Below are positions 15,832-24,937 of a DNA stretch of 64,000 nucleotides, piece after piece. Origin of the DNA: Clostridiales bacterium (GTDB lineage Bacteria > Bacillota > Clostridia > Lachnospirales > Lachnospiraceae); NCBI GenBank assembly GCA_012839295.1, contig DUNO01000005.1, positions 310,001-374,000 of the forward strand, given 5' to 3'. The notes under the pieces were generated by a model that was not told the DNA's origin, did not search any database, and was given only the letters and a program-made list of their open reading frames with translations. The translations under genes were made by a program, and so were the position numbers. Each line of letters opens with the position of its first letter. Positions within the stretch are counted from its first letter, which is position 1.

Positions 15832-16908
15832 TTATTCGCCTGGGACAACGGCCTGTTCGTCCTCCGATGCCGGTTTATTCATGATCTGGATGTCAAAGGG
15901 GTCGACCTTGATTCCTACTTCAGTGCCTACCGCACACAGATCCGTGGAATGGACAAGCCACTCGCGGCCCCCTGCCATAACCTCCATCTCATAATGCACT
16001 CCCTTAAAGATCAGGGACGTAACTCTTCCGGTGAGGATTCCCTCCGAGGGCTTTACCAGGTCGATATCCTCAGGGCGGATGACAACATCGACAGGCTTTT
16101 GCTTACCAAAGCCGTCATCCACGCAAGGAAAATTGGCTCCGAGAATATTAACAAGCCTGTCCTCCACCATGGTAGCTGCAATGATATTGCTGTCGCCGAT
16201 AAAGTCGGCTACGAAGGCATTCTCTGGTTCGTTATATATCTTCTCCGGTGTGCCTATCTGCTGTATATAGCCCTGGTTCATGACCACGATGGTGTCCGAC
16301 ATGGTGAGGGCTTCCTCCTGGTCGTGGGTAACATAGACAAAGGTAATGCCCAGCTCGTTCTTTAAGCGGATCAGCTCATACTGCATGTCTTGGCGCAGCT
16401 TAAGATCCAAGGCACCGAGGGGTTCATCCAGCAGGAGCACCTTAGGCTCATTCACAATAGCCCTTGCAATGGCAATTCTTTGCTGCTGGCCTCCGCTTAA
16501 GGAATTGGGCATACGGTTTTCATAGCCGTCCAGGTTGACCAGCTTCAGGGCGTACTTGATTTTATCCTTTATGTAGTCCCCGCTTTTTTTCTTTATTTTC
16601 AGGCCAAAGGCAATGTTTTCTGCAATTGTCATATGGTTAAATAGGGCATACTTCTGAAATACGGTATTGAGCTGGCGCTCATTTGGGGGCAGCTTTGTAA
16701 TGTCCTTGCCCTCGAACACCACCTGTCCCTTATCGGGAGTTTCGAAGCCGCCGATAATACGGAGGGTTGTGGTCTTGCCGCAGCCGGAGGGACCCAGCAG
16801 TGTAACAAATTCATTTTCCCTGACATAGAGGCTCAGATCATCAAGAATAACGGTATTGTCATAGGATTTTGTAATATTAACTAAATTTATTAATTTATTA
16901 TCGTTCAT
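15832..16908 (-). CDS. potA: Spermidine/putrescine ABC transporter ATP-binding protein
   Basis: A 358-residue cytoplasmic ATPase powering polyamine import. Motifs: Walker [10 protein letters not shown], signature LSGGQQQR, Walker [13 protein letters not shown], and switch His in [10 protein letters not shown]. The C-terminal TOBE-type domain (about 270-345, with [13 protein letters not shown]) is the regulatory part found in PotA/MalK-like ATPases. It lies 37 bases after the XRE-cupin regulator in the same operon. Confidence 0.95.
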   Translation of the reverse strand: MNDNKLINLVNITKSYDNTVILDDLSLYVRENEFVTLLGPSGCGKTTTLRIIGGFETPDKGQVVFEGKDITKLPPNERQLNTVFQKYALFNHMTIAENIAFGLKIKKKSGDYIKDKIKYALKLVNLDGYENRMPNSLSGGQQQRIAIARAIVNEPKVLLLDEPLGALDLKLRQDMQYELIRLKNELGITFVYVTHDQEEALTMSDTIVVMNQGYIQQIGTPEKIYNEPENAFVADFIGDSNIIAATMVEDRLVNILGANFPCVDDGFGKQKPVDVVIRPEDIDLVKPSEGILTGRVTSLIFKGVHYEMEVMAGGREWLVHSTDLCAVGTEVGIKVDPFDIQIMNKPASEDEQAVVPGE

Positions 16909-16945
16909 CGTAAGTCTCCTTCAAGAAGGCTTGGCCTCCCAAAAA

Positions 16946-17485
16946 TCAAAAGCTTGGGGGTGTGGACACCCAGAGCAAGGTAGCACCAGTTTTTTCGGAT
17001 GCGGTTACGTAGTGTTGCTTGTTAGCGGTAAAATAAAAGGATTCTCCCTTTTTTACCTTATAAGTACGGTTTCCGATATGCAGGGTGATGCTCCCATTTA
17101 GAATATAACCGAATTCTTCGCCCTCGTGGGGATTATCCGGATAGGTAGAACCGTTCGCGTCAAGCGTCAGAAGAATGGGCTCCATGATATTCTTCTGGGC
17201 ATTGGGGATAATCCACTTCACTTCATTTTTTAATTCGGCGTCATATTTTTCGAAATAATCAGATTTTTTGAACACTACCTGTTCGGCGGTTGTCCCACTG
17301 AAAAATTCTTCAAGATTTGTGCCAAGACACTGGAGGATGTCTACGAGGGTGGCAATGGAAGGAGAGGTTAAATCCCGTTCCAGCTGCGAGATAAAGCCCT
17401 TTGATAATTCGGCACGGTCAGCCAACTCTTCCTGAGTTAAGCTTTTTTGTATTCTTAATTCCTTGATTTTTGAACCAATATCCAT
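16946..17485 (-). CDS. XRE-family regulator with C-terminal cupin, PuuR-like control of polyamine uptake
   Basis: A 179-residue repressor with an N-terminal helix-turn-helix (KIKELRIQKSLTQEELADRA, recognition helix near SKGFISQLE) and a C-terminal cupin fold (about 110-175, PHEGEEFGYILNG) as effector pocket. The second ATG at 17485 is chosen because AGGA touches the first ATG (17497). It is the first gene of the operon with potABCD, so the likely ligand is a polyamine (inference). The promoter carries overlapping perfect palindromes directly at the start site, suggesting autoregulation of the operon. Confidence 0.88.
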   Translation of the reverse strand: MDIGSKIKELRIQKSLTQEELADRAELSKGFISQLERDLTSPSIATLVDILQCLGTNLEEFFSGTTAEQVVFKKSDYFEKYDAELKNEVKWIIPNAQKNIMEPILLTLDANGSTYPDNPHEGEEFGYILNGSITLHIGNRTYKVKKGESFYFTANKQHYVTASEKTGATLLWVSTPPSF

Positions 17486-17585
17486 AATAATATCCATTCC
17501 TGACCATTTATTTTTTATGCTGTGGCAGCACTGATTAATACTTGGATAGAAACCTGTTTTGACTGGCCGGTTTCTTACTAAAGAT

Positions 17586-17611
17586 AAACTTAAAGTTTAG
17601 TTAAACTAAAC
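17586..17611 (-). promoter_or_regulatory. Overlapping palindromic operators of the regulator-pot operon
   Basis: GTTTAGTT-A-AACTAAAC (17595-17611) is a perfect 8-1-8 palindrome. AAACTT-A-AAGTTT (17586-17598) is a perfect 6-1-6 palindrome sharing its GTTT arm. Both lie at or just after the predicted start site. Confidence 0.7.
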
Positions 17612-17620
17612 AATATATTT

Positions 17621-17648
17621 ATTATACTAGCATTATTTGTATTGTCAA
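17621..17648 (-). promoter_or_regulatory. Promoter of the regulator-potABCD operon
   Basis: On the minus strand TTGACA (17648-17643), a 16-base spacer, and TATAAT (17626-17621). Both hexamers are perfect matches to consensus. Confidence 0.8.
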
Positions 17649-17815
17649 TAATTTTGTTGAATTATTGGAGAAAGTATTTTGTGGAATTATTAGAAAGGGT
17701 ATTTGGATAATTAGTGTATTTAAAGGATTAGGGAAAGGACGGTAGGAAGATGGTATAAAGGAGGTAAAAGGCAGTGGAAAGACGTTAAAAACAGTAACGC
17801 AGGGCATTGTAAGGA
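17649..17815. other. Intergenic region between pot promoter and chemoreceptor terminator
   Basis: Purine-rich plus strand without a convincing gene. It holds two imperfect 25-base direct repeats starting at 17659 and 17684 (GAATTATT...GTATTT). Confidence 0.4.
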
Positions 17816-17893
17816 AAAGAGAGAGAAGGGGGTAACTGTAATAGTCAAGCTTTGTGGGGGCATGATTTTACAGTAAGCTACTTCTCTCTCTTT
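17816..17893 (-). terminator. Terminator of the chemoreceptor gene
   Basis: A perfect 13-bp stem (AAAGAGAGAGAAG with CTTCTCTCTCTTT) enclosing a second stem ACTGTAA/TTACAGT. Read on the minus strand it ends in TTTTCC. Confidence 0.7.
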
Positions 17894-17942
17894 GGTCTTT
17901 TATTGGCTTGAAAAATCCGGATGTTATTAATGCAGTGCCGGA

Positions 17943-19634
17943 CTAAATCTGAAAAAACTGAACCAGTGTATTTAAATTTTCTGCGATGTCCTTATTCCTA
18001 TTAGCCTGCACCAGTACTTCGTCCGTTTTATTAAATATTGCAGTCGAGCTTTCAGCAATATTGGTGGAGCCCTGTGCGGCTTCATTTGCAGCCGAGGTTA
18101 TTTCGCTAATGGACTGCTTAATATAGGAAATGGACTCGTCCAATTGAAGTGTAGAGCTTTTGATGTCACTTACCATTTCGCCGATGGTATTGGCGTCATT
18201 ATGATATTGTTCGCCGGTTTTTACAAGTGTTTCATAATCCTTTATTACCTTTCTGTCCACAAAAGCCAGTAAGGTTTCTGAATCGGAGACAATATCCCGT
18301 ACGGCGTTTGATATTTCATTACTGATTGCCTCAATCTGGGAAACGGCATTTTTTGAATTGTGTGCCAAATTGCTTATCTCATTAGCGACAACAGCAAAGC
18401 CTCTGCCGGCTTCGCCAGCTCTTGCAGATTCAATGGTAGCATTTAGCGCCAGAAGGTTGGTCTGTGCTGTGATGCTTAAAATAGTCTGTGATAAGGATTT
18501 GATTTCTTCAATAGCAGCAGCTTTGCTAATGGATTGTCTAAGCTTCTTGTTTGTTTTATCGTACATCTCAATGGCAGTTGTTTGGAACTCCACCGCTTCA
18601 TCCTTCAGGTTCTGGGCGCGTACTTTAATGTCGGAAGCAACTTTTTGCCCGTCGCTTGCCATTGTGGATACACGTTTTATTTCATCAGTGATTGCAAGGG
18701 AAGCAGCATTCATTTCTTCTGTAGAGGCGGCAGTTTCCTCCATTCCGGCGGATAGCTGCTGCGTGGTAGCAGAGATATCCTCAACATCCCGGTGAACCTG
18801 GTTTGCACCATTTGCCAGGGTATCTGAAGAAGTTTTTATCTGGGCTGTTTCTGATTTGATTGTAGCTATAACACTTCTTACCTTTTCCTGCGTATGATAG
18901 AAGGATCTTGTGATATCTCCAATTTCATCCTTACGCTTTAAGGATTTCTCTGGTAATTGTATTGTAAAATCACCGGATTCCAGTCTGTGCAGGTTATGCT
19001 TTATATCAATGTATCCCTTTGTCATACTCGCGCCGATTAGATAGGTGATGCCAGAACCGAGCAAGGCAAGTACGATAAAGAGAATGGATATTTTAACTAA
19101 AGAGTTAGCGATTTCCTTATGTATATCATCGGAATATACGGCCACAGACCACATTCCAATAATAGTATCATTATTTTTTATGGGAATGTAATAGGAAGTA
19201 GCACTGCGGCCTAAAACGTTCGCAGGCCCGATATAGTTTTCTCCCTTTGTCAGGACCTGTTGAATCACAGCATCAGAAGCTTTTGTACCGAGCTGTCTGG
19301 CGCCGGAGGTGTCCATTACTGTAGTAGAGATTCGGGTATCCATGGCGAAGATGGATGATAAGATACCGGTATTTTTTAAGGCCTCGTCCACCACCTCAAA
19401 GTTCTCATTCATAAGGGTGTCACCCTTATATAGATTGTCACCCTCCAAACGCCAATCACCTGGATAGTGTGAATCAAAAAGGGACATACAAAGTGAAGAA
19501 TAGTTCATAAGTTCTACAGATTTTTCTTTTTCCACCAGATCCGTAATGAGATTCCTTACAATTACGTTGGTTAAAATAATGATAGTTAACAATAACAGGT
19601 CAAAAGCTAGTACGATTTTCCATTTGATTTTCAT
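17943..19634 (-). CDS. Methyl-accepting chemotaxis protein with extracellular Cache-like sensor
   Basis: A transmembrane chemoreceptor of about 563 residues from the ATG at 19634; the ATG at 19646 has its AAAGG only one base away. Helix 1 is at about 8-30, then an extracytoplasmic Cache-like domain (about 31-185) with [20 protein letters not shown], helix 2 (about 190-212), a HAMP domain ([23 protein letters not shown]), and a long cytoplasmic coiled coil. The CheA/CheW-contact tip is intact ([31 protein letters not shown]). It transmits ligand sensing to the flagellar motor. Its promoter carries a PerR-like box, hinting at redox-linked expression. It is not in an operon with other chemotaxis genes here. 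Confidence 0.92.
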   Translation of the reverse strand: MKIKWKIVLAFDLLLLTIIILTNVIVRNLITDLVEKEKSVELMNYSSLCMSLFDSHYPGDWRLEGDNLYKGDTLMNENFEVVDEALKNTGILSSIFAMDTRISTTVMDTSGARQLGTKASDAVIQQVLTKGENYIGPANVLGRSATSYYIPIKNNDTIIGMWSVAVYSDDIHKEIANSLVKISILFIVLALLGSGITYLIGASMTKGYIDIKHNLHRLESGDFTIQLPEKSLKRKDEIGDITRSFYHTQEKVRSVIATIKSETAQIKTSSDTLANGANQVHRDVEDISATTQQLSAGMEETAASTEEMNAASLAITDEIKRVSTMASDGQKVASDIKVRAQNLKDEAVEFQTTAIEMYDKTNKKLRQSISKAAAIEEIKSLSQTILSITAQTNLLALNATIESARAGEAGRGFAVVANEISNLAHNSKNAVSQIEAISNEISNAVRDIVSDSETLLAFVDRKVIKDYETLVKTGEQYHNDANTIGEMVSDIKSSTLQLDESISYIKQSISEITSAANEAAQGSTNIAESSTAIFNKTDEVLVQANRNKDIAENLNTLVQFFQI

Positions 19635-19685
19635 TGGCAAGTCCATCCTTTTATTATAATGTGTGGGGATATATTTTATGATGGT

Positions 19686-19715
19686 ATTATATCACAAATA
19701 TAGTAATAGTTACTA
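19686..19715 (-). promoter_or_regulatory. Chemoreceptor promoter with PerR-like box
   Basis: On the minus strand TGATATAAT (extended -10 form) covers 19694-19686. Upstream lies AGTAACTATTACTAT, nearly the rubrerythrin box AGTAATCATTACTAT, and within it TAGTAA-TAG-TTACTA is a perfect 6-3-6 palindrome (19701-19715). Confidence 0.5.
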
Positions 19716-19865
19716 GTACTATTTTTAGATTTTGATAATTTTTTTTAATAAGCAATTATCAAATAGAAATTATGATAGCTTAAAAAAGGAGGCCTTACAG
19801 CAGAGATTAAGCTTATTAAGTTGACAGTCGGGGATTTGGTCTTATGGATCAGAAGAATTGAAAAT

Positions 19866-19909
19866 CAGTGCAAATATAGAGCTTGTTATTAAGCTTTATA
19901 TTTGCACTG
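19866..19909 (-). terminator. Terminator of the DUF1874-like gene
   Basis: A near-perfect 19-bp stem (CAGTGCAAATATA-AGCTT with its complement) around a 6-base loop. Read on the minus strand it is followed by ATTTTC. Confidence 0.7.
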
Positions 19910-19962
19910 ATAAAGATACGGTATGAGATAATTTTGAACATAATCTCATTTTATGAATAGCT

Positions 19963-20346
19963 TTATTTGGTTCTCGTTATATGCACACAGTAAACATAGA
20001 TATTCTGGATCTTCTTTGCCTCAATGCCGTCATTATGGATAATGGGCTGTGTTTCGGAGGGTGTAACATACATTTTAAAGATAATGCCATCCTGGCCTGG
20101 TTCTATGGCCCGTGTAAGTCTGTACTCGTAGTCTTGCTTCGGAATTCCGATATAGTTAAAAATGATGTCATAGGTGTCAGGGTGTGAAAAGCATACGGTA
20201 ATATCCTTTGTATCATACATCCCTATGATTTCACGAACTTCCTCGAAGGTCATTTTGGTACATTTGTACTCACCTTCGTTGAATAGGGTATTCACATTGC
20301 TGTTATCAAGCAGTAGTAATGGATGTTCAATCTTCTTTGTAGACAT
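19963..20346 (-). CDS. DUF1874/STIV B116-like small protein
   Basis: A 127-residue protein. The ATG at 20346 (MSTKKIEHPLLLLDNS) is chosen because GGAAGGAGAGGG lies 4 bases upstream; the longer frame has no site. The pattern LLLLDNS, then MTFEEVREII, then FSHPDTYDIIFNYIGIP and EPGQDGIIFKMYV resembles the DUF1874 family (Bacillus YddF, archaeal virus B116), whose members have an N-terminal beta strand, a helix typical of regulator-like folds, and a conserved EPGD strand. This is by eye, not by search. It has its own terminator and no clear functional neighbours. Confidence 0.55.
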   Translation of the reverse strand: MSTKKIEHPLLLLDNSNVNTLFNEGEYKCTKMTFEEVREIIGMYDTKDITVCFSHPDTYDIIFNYIGIPKQDYEYRLTRAIEPGQDGIIFKMYVTPSETQPIIHNDGIEAKKIQNIYVYCVHITRTK

Positions 20347-20583
20347 AAAACCCTCTCCTTCCTGATATGCCTGCAGGATTCTGATGACAGGCAAAATGCA
20401 ATTGTTAAGAGGCATCCGGTGCAGACAGACCGGAGGCTCCGCGCTTTGGTAAGACTGGTGTGGCAATAACGTTTCTCTCTATAAAATTAGTATATGGTGT
20501 CGGTGAAGCATTGTCAATAGATGGAGGCAATCGTGAAAAGATAGACAAAGAACAGGCGGATAAAGGTGGACGGAAGGGACAAA

Positions 20584-20613
20584 AAAGGATAATGGGAAAA
20601 CCCATTATCCTTT
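20584..20613 (-). terminator. Terminator of the hydrogenase operon
   Basis: A perfect 13-bp stem (AAAGGATAATGGG with CCCATTATCCTTT) and AAAA loop. Read on the minus strand it ends in a TTTTTT run. Confidence 0.9.
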
Positions 20614-20635
20614 GAAAATATTATAATAGCCCTAA

Positions 20636-22390
20636 TTATTTAAAGCTTTTATTTACACTTCTCTCCACATAGGTGGTATGAAGGATGTGGTGAGCCTTAT
20701 GACTGCCCGGTCTCTCAAGATACTCGCTGTAAAGCATCTTGATGGAAGGGTTATCATGGGATTTTCTGTGAGGCATGTTTGCATCAATATCATACAATGC
20801 CTTTGCACGGAGAGCCCTGATATCTGTAAAGTTACGGACAACGCCTGGCTGCTGGGGCTGTCCGCCGCCGTTTACACAGCCGCCGGGGCATCCCATAACC
20901 TCGATGAAGTGGTAATTTGCTTTACCGGATTTTACGTCATCAAGAAGCTTTCTTGCATTGGAAAGGCCTGACGCAACTGCAACGTTTACATCCATGCCCG
21001 CTACATTGTAAACAGCTTCCTTGATACCCTTAGTACCACGGACCTCTTTAAAATCAAGGTTTGCAAGCTCTTCTCCCGTCAAGGTCTCAACCGCAGTTCT
21101 TAAAGCAGCCTCCATAACACCGCCGGTAGCGCCGAAGATGACAGCGGCTCCGGTTGACCTGCCAAGGGGATCATCAAAGTCCTCATCCGGTAAGGATAAG
21201 AAGTTGAGGCCTACACGTTCTATCATTCTTGCCAGCTCACGGGTAGTGATGGAGATATCTACATCGGGAACACCGGCTGCGCTCTGGTCCTCCCTGCCGA
21301 TCTCGAATTTCTTTGCCGTACATGGCATTACGCTGACCATAACAATCTTTGCAGGATCAATTCCCATCTTCTCAGCATAATAGGTCTTTGTAATAGCGCC
21401 GAACATCTGCTGGGGGGATTTGCAGGTGGATAAATTAGGAATCATATCCGGATAATAGTGCTCGCAGTATTTAATCCAGCCAGGAGAACAGGAAGTGATC
21501 ATAGGCAATACTCCGCCGTTGCTGATCCTGTCGATTAACTCATTAGCTTCCTCCATAATGGTTAAATCCGCAGAGAAATCTGTATCAAATACCTTCTCAA
21601 AGCCCAAGCGGCGCAGTGCTGCTACCATCTTGCCCTGTACGTTGGTTCCGATGGGCAGGCCAAAGGCTTCGCCAAGTGCTGCACGGACAGCAGGAGCGGT
21701 CTGAACCACAACATACTTGTCAGGATCTGCAAGGGCTGCAAATACTTCATCCGTATAATCCTTCTCCAGGAGGGCGCCGGTAGGGCAGACTGCGATACAC
21801 TGGCCGCAGGATACACAGCTGGTATCACCCAGACCCATGTCAAAGGCACAGGAGATGTTGGTATCAAAGCCACGCTCATTTGCGCCGATTACGCCGATGC
21901 CCTGAACCTTGTCACATACGGCTGAACAGCGCCTGCAAAGGATACATTTGTTGTTATCGCGTACCATATGGGCAGAGGTGTTGTCAAGCTCATAATGGGT
22001 ACGTTCCCCATCATAAAGATATTCATTTTCAACCTTAAGGTCGTTGCAGAGCTTCTGAAGCTCACAATTACCGCTGCGCACGCAGGACAGACATTTCCTG
22101 TCGTGGTCGGATAAGATAAGCTCTAAGGTCTTTCTGCGGGAATCCAGGACCTTGTGGGAATTCGTTATAATTTCCATACCCTCAGCAATTGGGTACATAC
22201 AGGCAGCTACAAGGCTTCTTGCGCCCTTAACTTCTACAACACAGATGCGGCAGGCGCCAATCTCATTGATATCCTTTAAAAAGCAAAGGGTAGGAATATC
22301 AATGTGTGCAAGCTTGGCTGCTTCTAAAATAGTGGAGCCCTTCGGTGCTTCTACAGGCATACCATTTATTTTTATATTCACAGTTTCCAT
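20636..22390 (-). CDS. hydA: [FeFe] hydrogenase catalytic subunit of a bifurcating-type complex
   Basis: The H2-forming or H2-oxidising subunit, 584 residues from the ATG at 22390 (GGAGG 6 bases upstream). Domains: N-terminal 2Fe-2S (C36, C47, C50, C64), a His-Cys3 4Fe-4S region (HDRKCLSCVRSGNC), two ferredoxin 4Fe-4S motifs (CILCRRCSAVC, CVSCGQCIAVCPTG), then the H-cluster domain. H-cluster motifs: TSCSPGW near residue 300, MPCTAKKFE near 355, and EVMGCPGGCVNGGGQP near 500. L1 reads TSCSPGW instead of TSCCPxW, and L3 has Gly where Ala is usual. With the NuoF- and NuoE-like subunits it should couple H2 to both ferredoxin and NAD(H). It is the last gene of the operon. Confidence 0.95.
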   Translation of the reverse strand: METVNIKINGMPVEAPKGSTILEAAKLAHIDIPTLCFLKDINEIGACRICVVEVKGARSLVAACMYPIAEGMEIITNSHKVLDSRRKTLELILSDHDRKCLSCVRSGNCELQKLCNDLKVENEYLYDGERTHYELDNTSAHMVRDNNKCILCRRCSAVCDKVQGIGVIGANERGFDTNISCAFDMGLGDTSCVSCGQCIAVCPTGALLEKDYTDEVFAALADPDKYVVVQTAPAVRAALGEAFGLPIGTNVQGKMVAALRRLGFEKVFDTDFSADLTIMEEANELIDRISNGGVLPMITSCSPGWIKYCEHYYPDMIPNLSTCKSPQQMFGAITKTYYAEKMGIDPAKIVMVSVMPCTAKKFEIGREDQSAAGVPDVDISITTRELARMIERVGLNFLSLPDEDFDDPLGRSTGAAVIFGATGGVMEAALRTAVETLTGEELANLDFKEVRGTKGIKEAVYNVAGMDVNVAVASGLSNARKLLDDVKSGKANYHFIEVMGCPGGCVNGGGQPQQPGVVRNFTDIRALRAKALYDIDANMPHRKSHDNPSIKMLYSEYLERPGSHKAHHILHTTYVERSVNKSFK

Positions 22391-22404
22391 TAATAACCTC
22401 CATT

Positions 22405-22576
22405 CTGTCATGCTATGACAGTTCTAATCACAGGCTGAAAATAATCCATTTTCAACCTAACGAACATTTGACCATTAGGTCACGGGGGGCCGGATGTGAA
22501 ATGATCTTCATTTCACACTAACTCTATCATCGGATCTGCTTGAAAGGATTAATAGTGCGTCTTTGCGAAAAAAGAC
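22405..22576 (-). promoter_or_regulatory. Cluster of RNA hairpins in the hydB-hydA intergenic region
   Basis: Five inverted repeats lie in 172 bases between the two genes. They are CTGTCAT/ATGACAG (22405-22421), TGAAAAT/ATTTTCA (22436-22454), ACCTAA/TTAGGT (22455-22480), TGTGAAATGA/TCATTTCACA (22495-22517, perfect 10 bp) and GTCTTT/AAAGAC (22559-22576). None has a terminator T run. Candidates for mRNA processing or stability elements. Confidence 0.5.
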
Positions 22577-22615
22577 CGCTGCATGGTTCCTGTCAAGTGA
22601 ATCAGCCATATTCCC

Positions 22616-24403
22616 TTATCTCTTGGAAATAGCACCAAATCTGCATTTTTCCATACATGCACCGCATTTAATGCACTTGCTCTGGTCAATCAGGTGAATT
22701 TCTTTTACCTTGCCTTCGATTGCGCCGTTAGGGCAAATTCTTGCACACAGGGTACAGCCCTTACATTTATCAGCGTCGATAATGTAGGAAAGAAGAGCCT
22801 TACAAACGCCGGCAGGGCATTTTTTATCAATTACGTGGGCAACATATTCGTCCTTAAAGTAACGTAAGGTTGATAATACCGGGTTAGGGGCTGTCTGGCC
22901 CAGGCCACAGAGTGCATTCTCCTTAATATAGTAGCAGAGGTCCTCTAATTTATCCAGGTCTTCCATGGTGCCCTGACCGTTTGTGATCTTGTCAAGGATT
23001 TCGTGGAGGCGCTTCGTGCCGATACGGCAGGGAGTACATTTACCGCAGGACTCGTCTACCGTGAACTCCAGGAAGAATTTTGCGATATCAACCATACAGT
23101 TGTCTTCGTCCATTACGATAAGACCGCCGGAGCCCATCATGGAACCGATGCTGATCAGGTTGTCATAATCAATTGGAATATCAAAATGGGAAGCAGGGAT
23201 ACATCCGCCGGATGGCCCGCCGGTCTGGGCTGCTTTAAATTTCTTGCCGTTAGGGATTCCGCCGCCGATTTCTTCAATTACTTCGCGCAACGGTGTTCCC
23301 ATAGGGATCTCTACAAGGCCTGTATTGTTGATCTTACCGCCAAGTGCAAATACCTTGGTACCCTTGGATTTTTCTGTGCCCATGGAAGCAAACCATTCCG
23401 GACCATTTATGATGATCTGGGGAATGTTGGCATAGGTCTCAACATTATTTAAGATAGTAGGCTTTTCGAACAGACCTTTTTGTGCAGGGAACGGAGGACG
23501 GGGACGGGGCTCACCGCGGTTACCCTCGATGGAGGTCATAAGGGCTGTTTCCTCACCGCATACGAATGCACCGGCACCAAGCCTTAGCTCAATGTCAAAG
23601 TCAAAGCCGCTGTTAAAGATATTCTTACCGAGCAAACCGTATTCCCTTGCCTGTGCAATAGCAATTTCAAGACGGTCTACAGCGATTGGATATTCTGCAC
23701 GGACGTAAATATAGCCCTGGGTGGCGCCGATTGCGTAACCGGCAATTGCCATAGCCTCAAGAACTACGTGGGGGTCACCCTCTAATACGGAACGGTCCAT
23801 GAAGGCACCTGGGTCGCCTTCATCGGCGTTACAACAGACATATTTCTGGTCGGCATCATTTCCCTTAGCCAGCTTCCACTTTAAGCCTGTCGGGAAACCG
23901 CCGCCGCCACGGCCACGGAGACCGCTGTCTAAGATGGTCTGGATAACCTGGTCCGGGCTGTATTCGGTCAATACCTTGCCAAGGGCTTCATAGCCGCCGG
24001 TACCGATGTACTCATCAATGTTTTCCGGATTGATTACACCACAGTTACGAAGGGCGATTCTATGCTGTTTCTTATAGAAGTCAGTTTCATTTAAGGACTT
24101 GAGGCCGTCATCTGTTACCATTTCTGTATATAACAGACGGGTTACGATACGTCCCTTTAATAAATGCTCGGAAACGATCTCAGGGATGTCATCTTCCTTA
24201 ACCATTGCATAAAAAGATGCTTCCGGATAAATAATAACGATAGGACCTAAGGCGCAAAGCCCGTGGCAGCCTGTCTGCACAACGGCAACCTCTTCCTTCA
24301 GGCCATTCTTGTTGATTTCTGCCTGCAGTGTCTCGATAATCTTGGTACTTCCTGAAGAAGTACATCCGGTACCACCGCAAACTAACACATGTGAACGATA
24401 CAT
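22616..24403 (-). CDS. hydB: NuoF-like NADH-binding flavoprotein subunit of bifurcating hydrogenase
   Basis: The 595-residue diaphorase subunit. An N-terminal thioredoxin-like 2Fe-2S domain (HVLVCGGTGCTSSGS) precedes the 51-kDa NuoF core with the FMN/NADH motif GLRGRGGGGFPTGLKW and CNADEGDPGAFMDR. The 4Fe-4S ligand motif ESCGKCTPCRIGT is near residue 447. Two extra C-terminal ferredoxin clusters follow (CKGCTLCARICP and CIKCGACMEKC), as in HydB/HndC. In the complex the FMN is where electrons are bifurcated or confurcated between NAD(H) and ferredoxin/H2. GAAGGAGGACA precedes the ATG. Confidence 0.95.
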   Translation of the reverse strand: MYRSHVLVCGGTGCTSSGSTKIIETLQAEINKNGLKEEVAVVQTGCHGLCALGPIVIIYPEASFYAMVKEDDIPEIVSEHLLKGRIVTRLLYTEMVTDDGLKSLNETDFYKKQHRIALRNCGVINPENIDEYIGTGGYEALGKVLTEYSPDQVIQTILDSGLRGRGGGGFPTGLKWKLAKGNDADQKYVCCNADEGDPGAFMDRSVLEGDPHVVLEAMAIAGYAIGATQGYIYVRAEYPIAVDRLEIAIAQAREYGLLGKNIFNSGFDFDIELRLGAGAFVCGEETALMTSIEGNRGEPRPRPPFPAQKGLFEKPTILNNVETYANIPQIIINGPEWFASMGTEKSKGTKVFALGGKINNTGLVEIPMGTPLREVIEEIGGGIPNGKKFKAAQTGGPSGGCIPASHFDIPIDYDNLISIGSMMGSGGLIVMDEDNCMVDIAKFFLEFTVDESCGKCTPCRIGTKRLHEILDKITNGQGTMEDLDKLEDLCYYIKENALCGLGQTAPNPVLSTLRYFKDEYVAHVIDKKCPAGVCKALLSYIIDADKCKGCTLCARICPNGAIEGKVKEIHLIDQSKCIKCGACMEKCRFGAISKR

Positions 24404-24421
24404 AGTGTGTCCTCCTTCAGA

Positions 24422-24793
24422 TTAACCGAGTACCTCGGCAATTGTATATTTTTGAATAATATGGCCGCGGATTAAATGCTGCTCAACTACTTCCTGTGCC
24501 TTTTCCGGGGTCATTTTAATATAGGTTACTTTATCTTTGCCGGGCTCGTATATTTCTACGATAGGCTCATATTGGCATAAGCCGATACATCCGGTCTGTG
24601 TTACGGATACATTTGCCAGGCCTTTGGTCTGGACTGCATCAGAAAGTGCGGTAAGCACCGGTCTTGCCCCGCTGGCAATACCGCAGGTAGCCATACCTAC
24701 TACTACACGGGTCTGGTCACTGGATTCGTTGCGAATACCAATCTGACCCTGCATTTTTTCCCTGATTGCTTTAAGCTCTTCTAGAGACTTCAT
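24422..24793 (-). CDS. (2Fe-2S) ferredoxin domain protein of the hydrogenase operon
   Basis: A 123-residue thioredoxin-fold [2Fe-2S] protein with Cys ligands in GMATCGIASGA and TQTGCIGLCQYEP, closely like the N-terminal domain of HydB and the C-terminal domain of NuoE. It lies 18 bases before hydB in transcription order. Probably an electron-transfer accessory of the hydrogenase (HndB-like); whether it is a stable subunit cannot be told from sequence. Confidence 0.85.
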   Translation of the reverse strand: MKSLEELKAIREKMQGQIGIRNESSDQTRVVVGMATCGIASGARPVLTALSDAVQTKGLANVSVTQTGCIGLCQYEPIVEIYEPGKDKVTYIKMTPEKAQEVVEQHLIRGHIIQKYTIAEVLG

Positions 24794-24937
24794 GCTAATC
24801 CTCCTTAAATAAACTAAATGTTTATGAGTGACTAGAGAGGAGGATTTATCCTCTCTTTAATAATCAATTTTGTCTTTATCTCTAATGCCGTGTTGCTGAA
24901 GTAGCACGCCCCCTACTCCAGTGTTAGCCGGAGGTAC

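Noticed and set aside
17659-17708. Two imperfect 25-base direct repeats
   Set aside because: Only about 19 of 25 positions match in an AT/AG-biased region; not convincing as a functional element or CRISPR-like unit.
17622-17807. 61-residue minus-strand ORF before the pot operon
   Set aside because: Low-complexity composition from a purine-rich strand; it spans the pot promoter and lacks a ribosome binding site.
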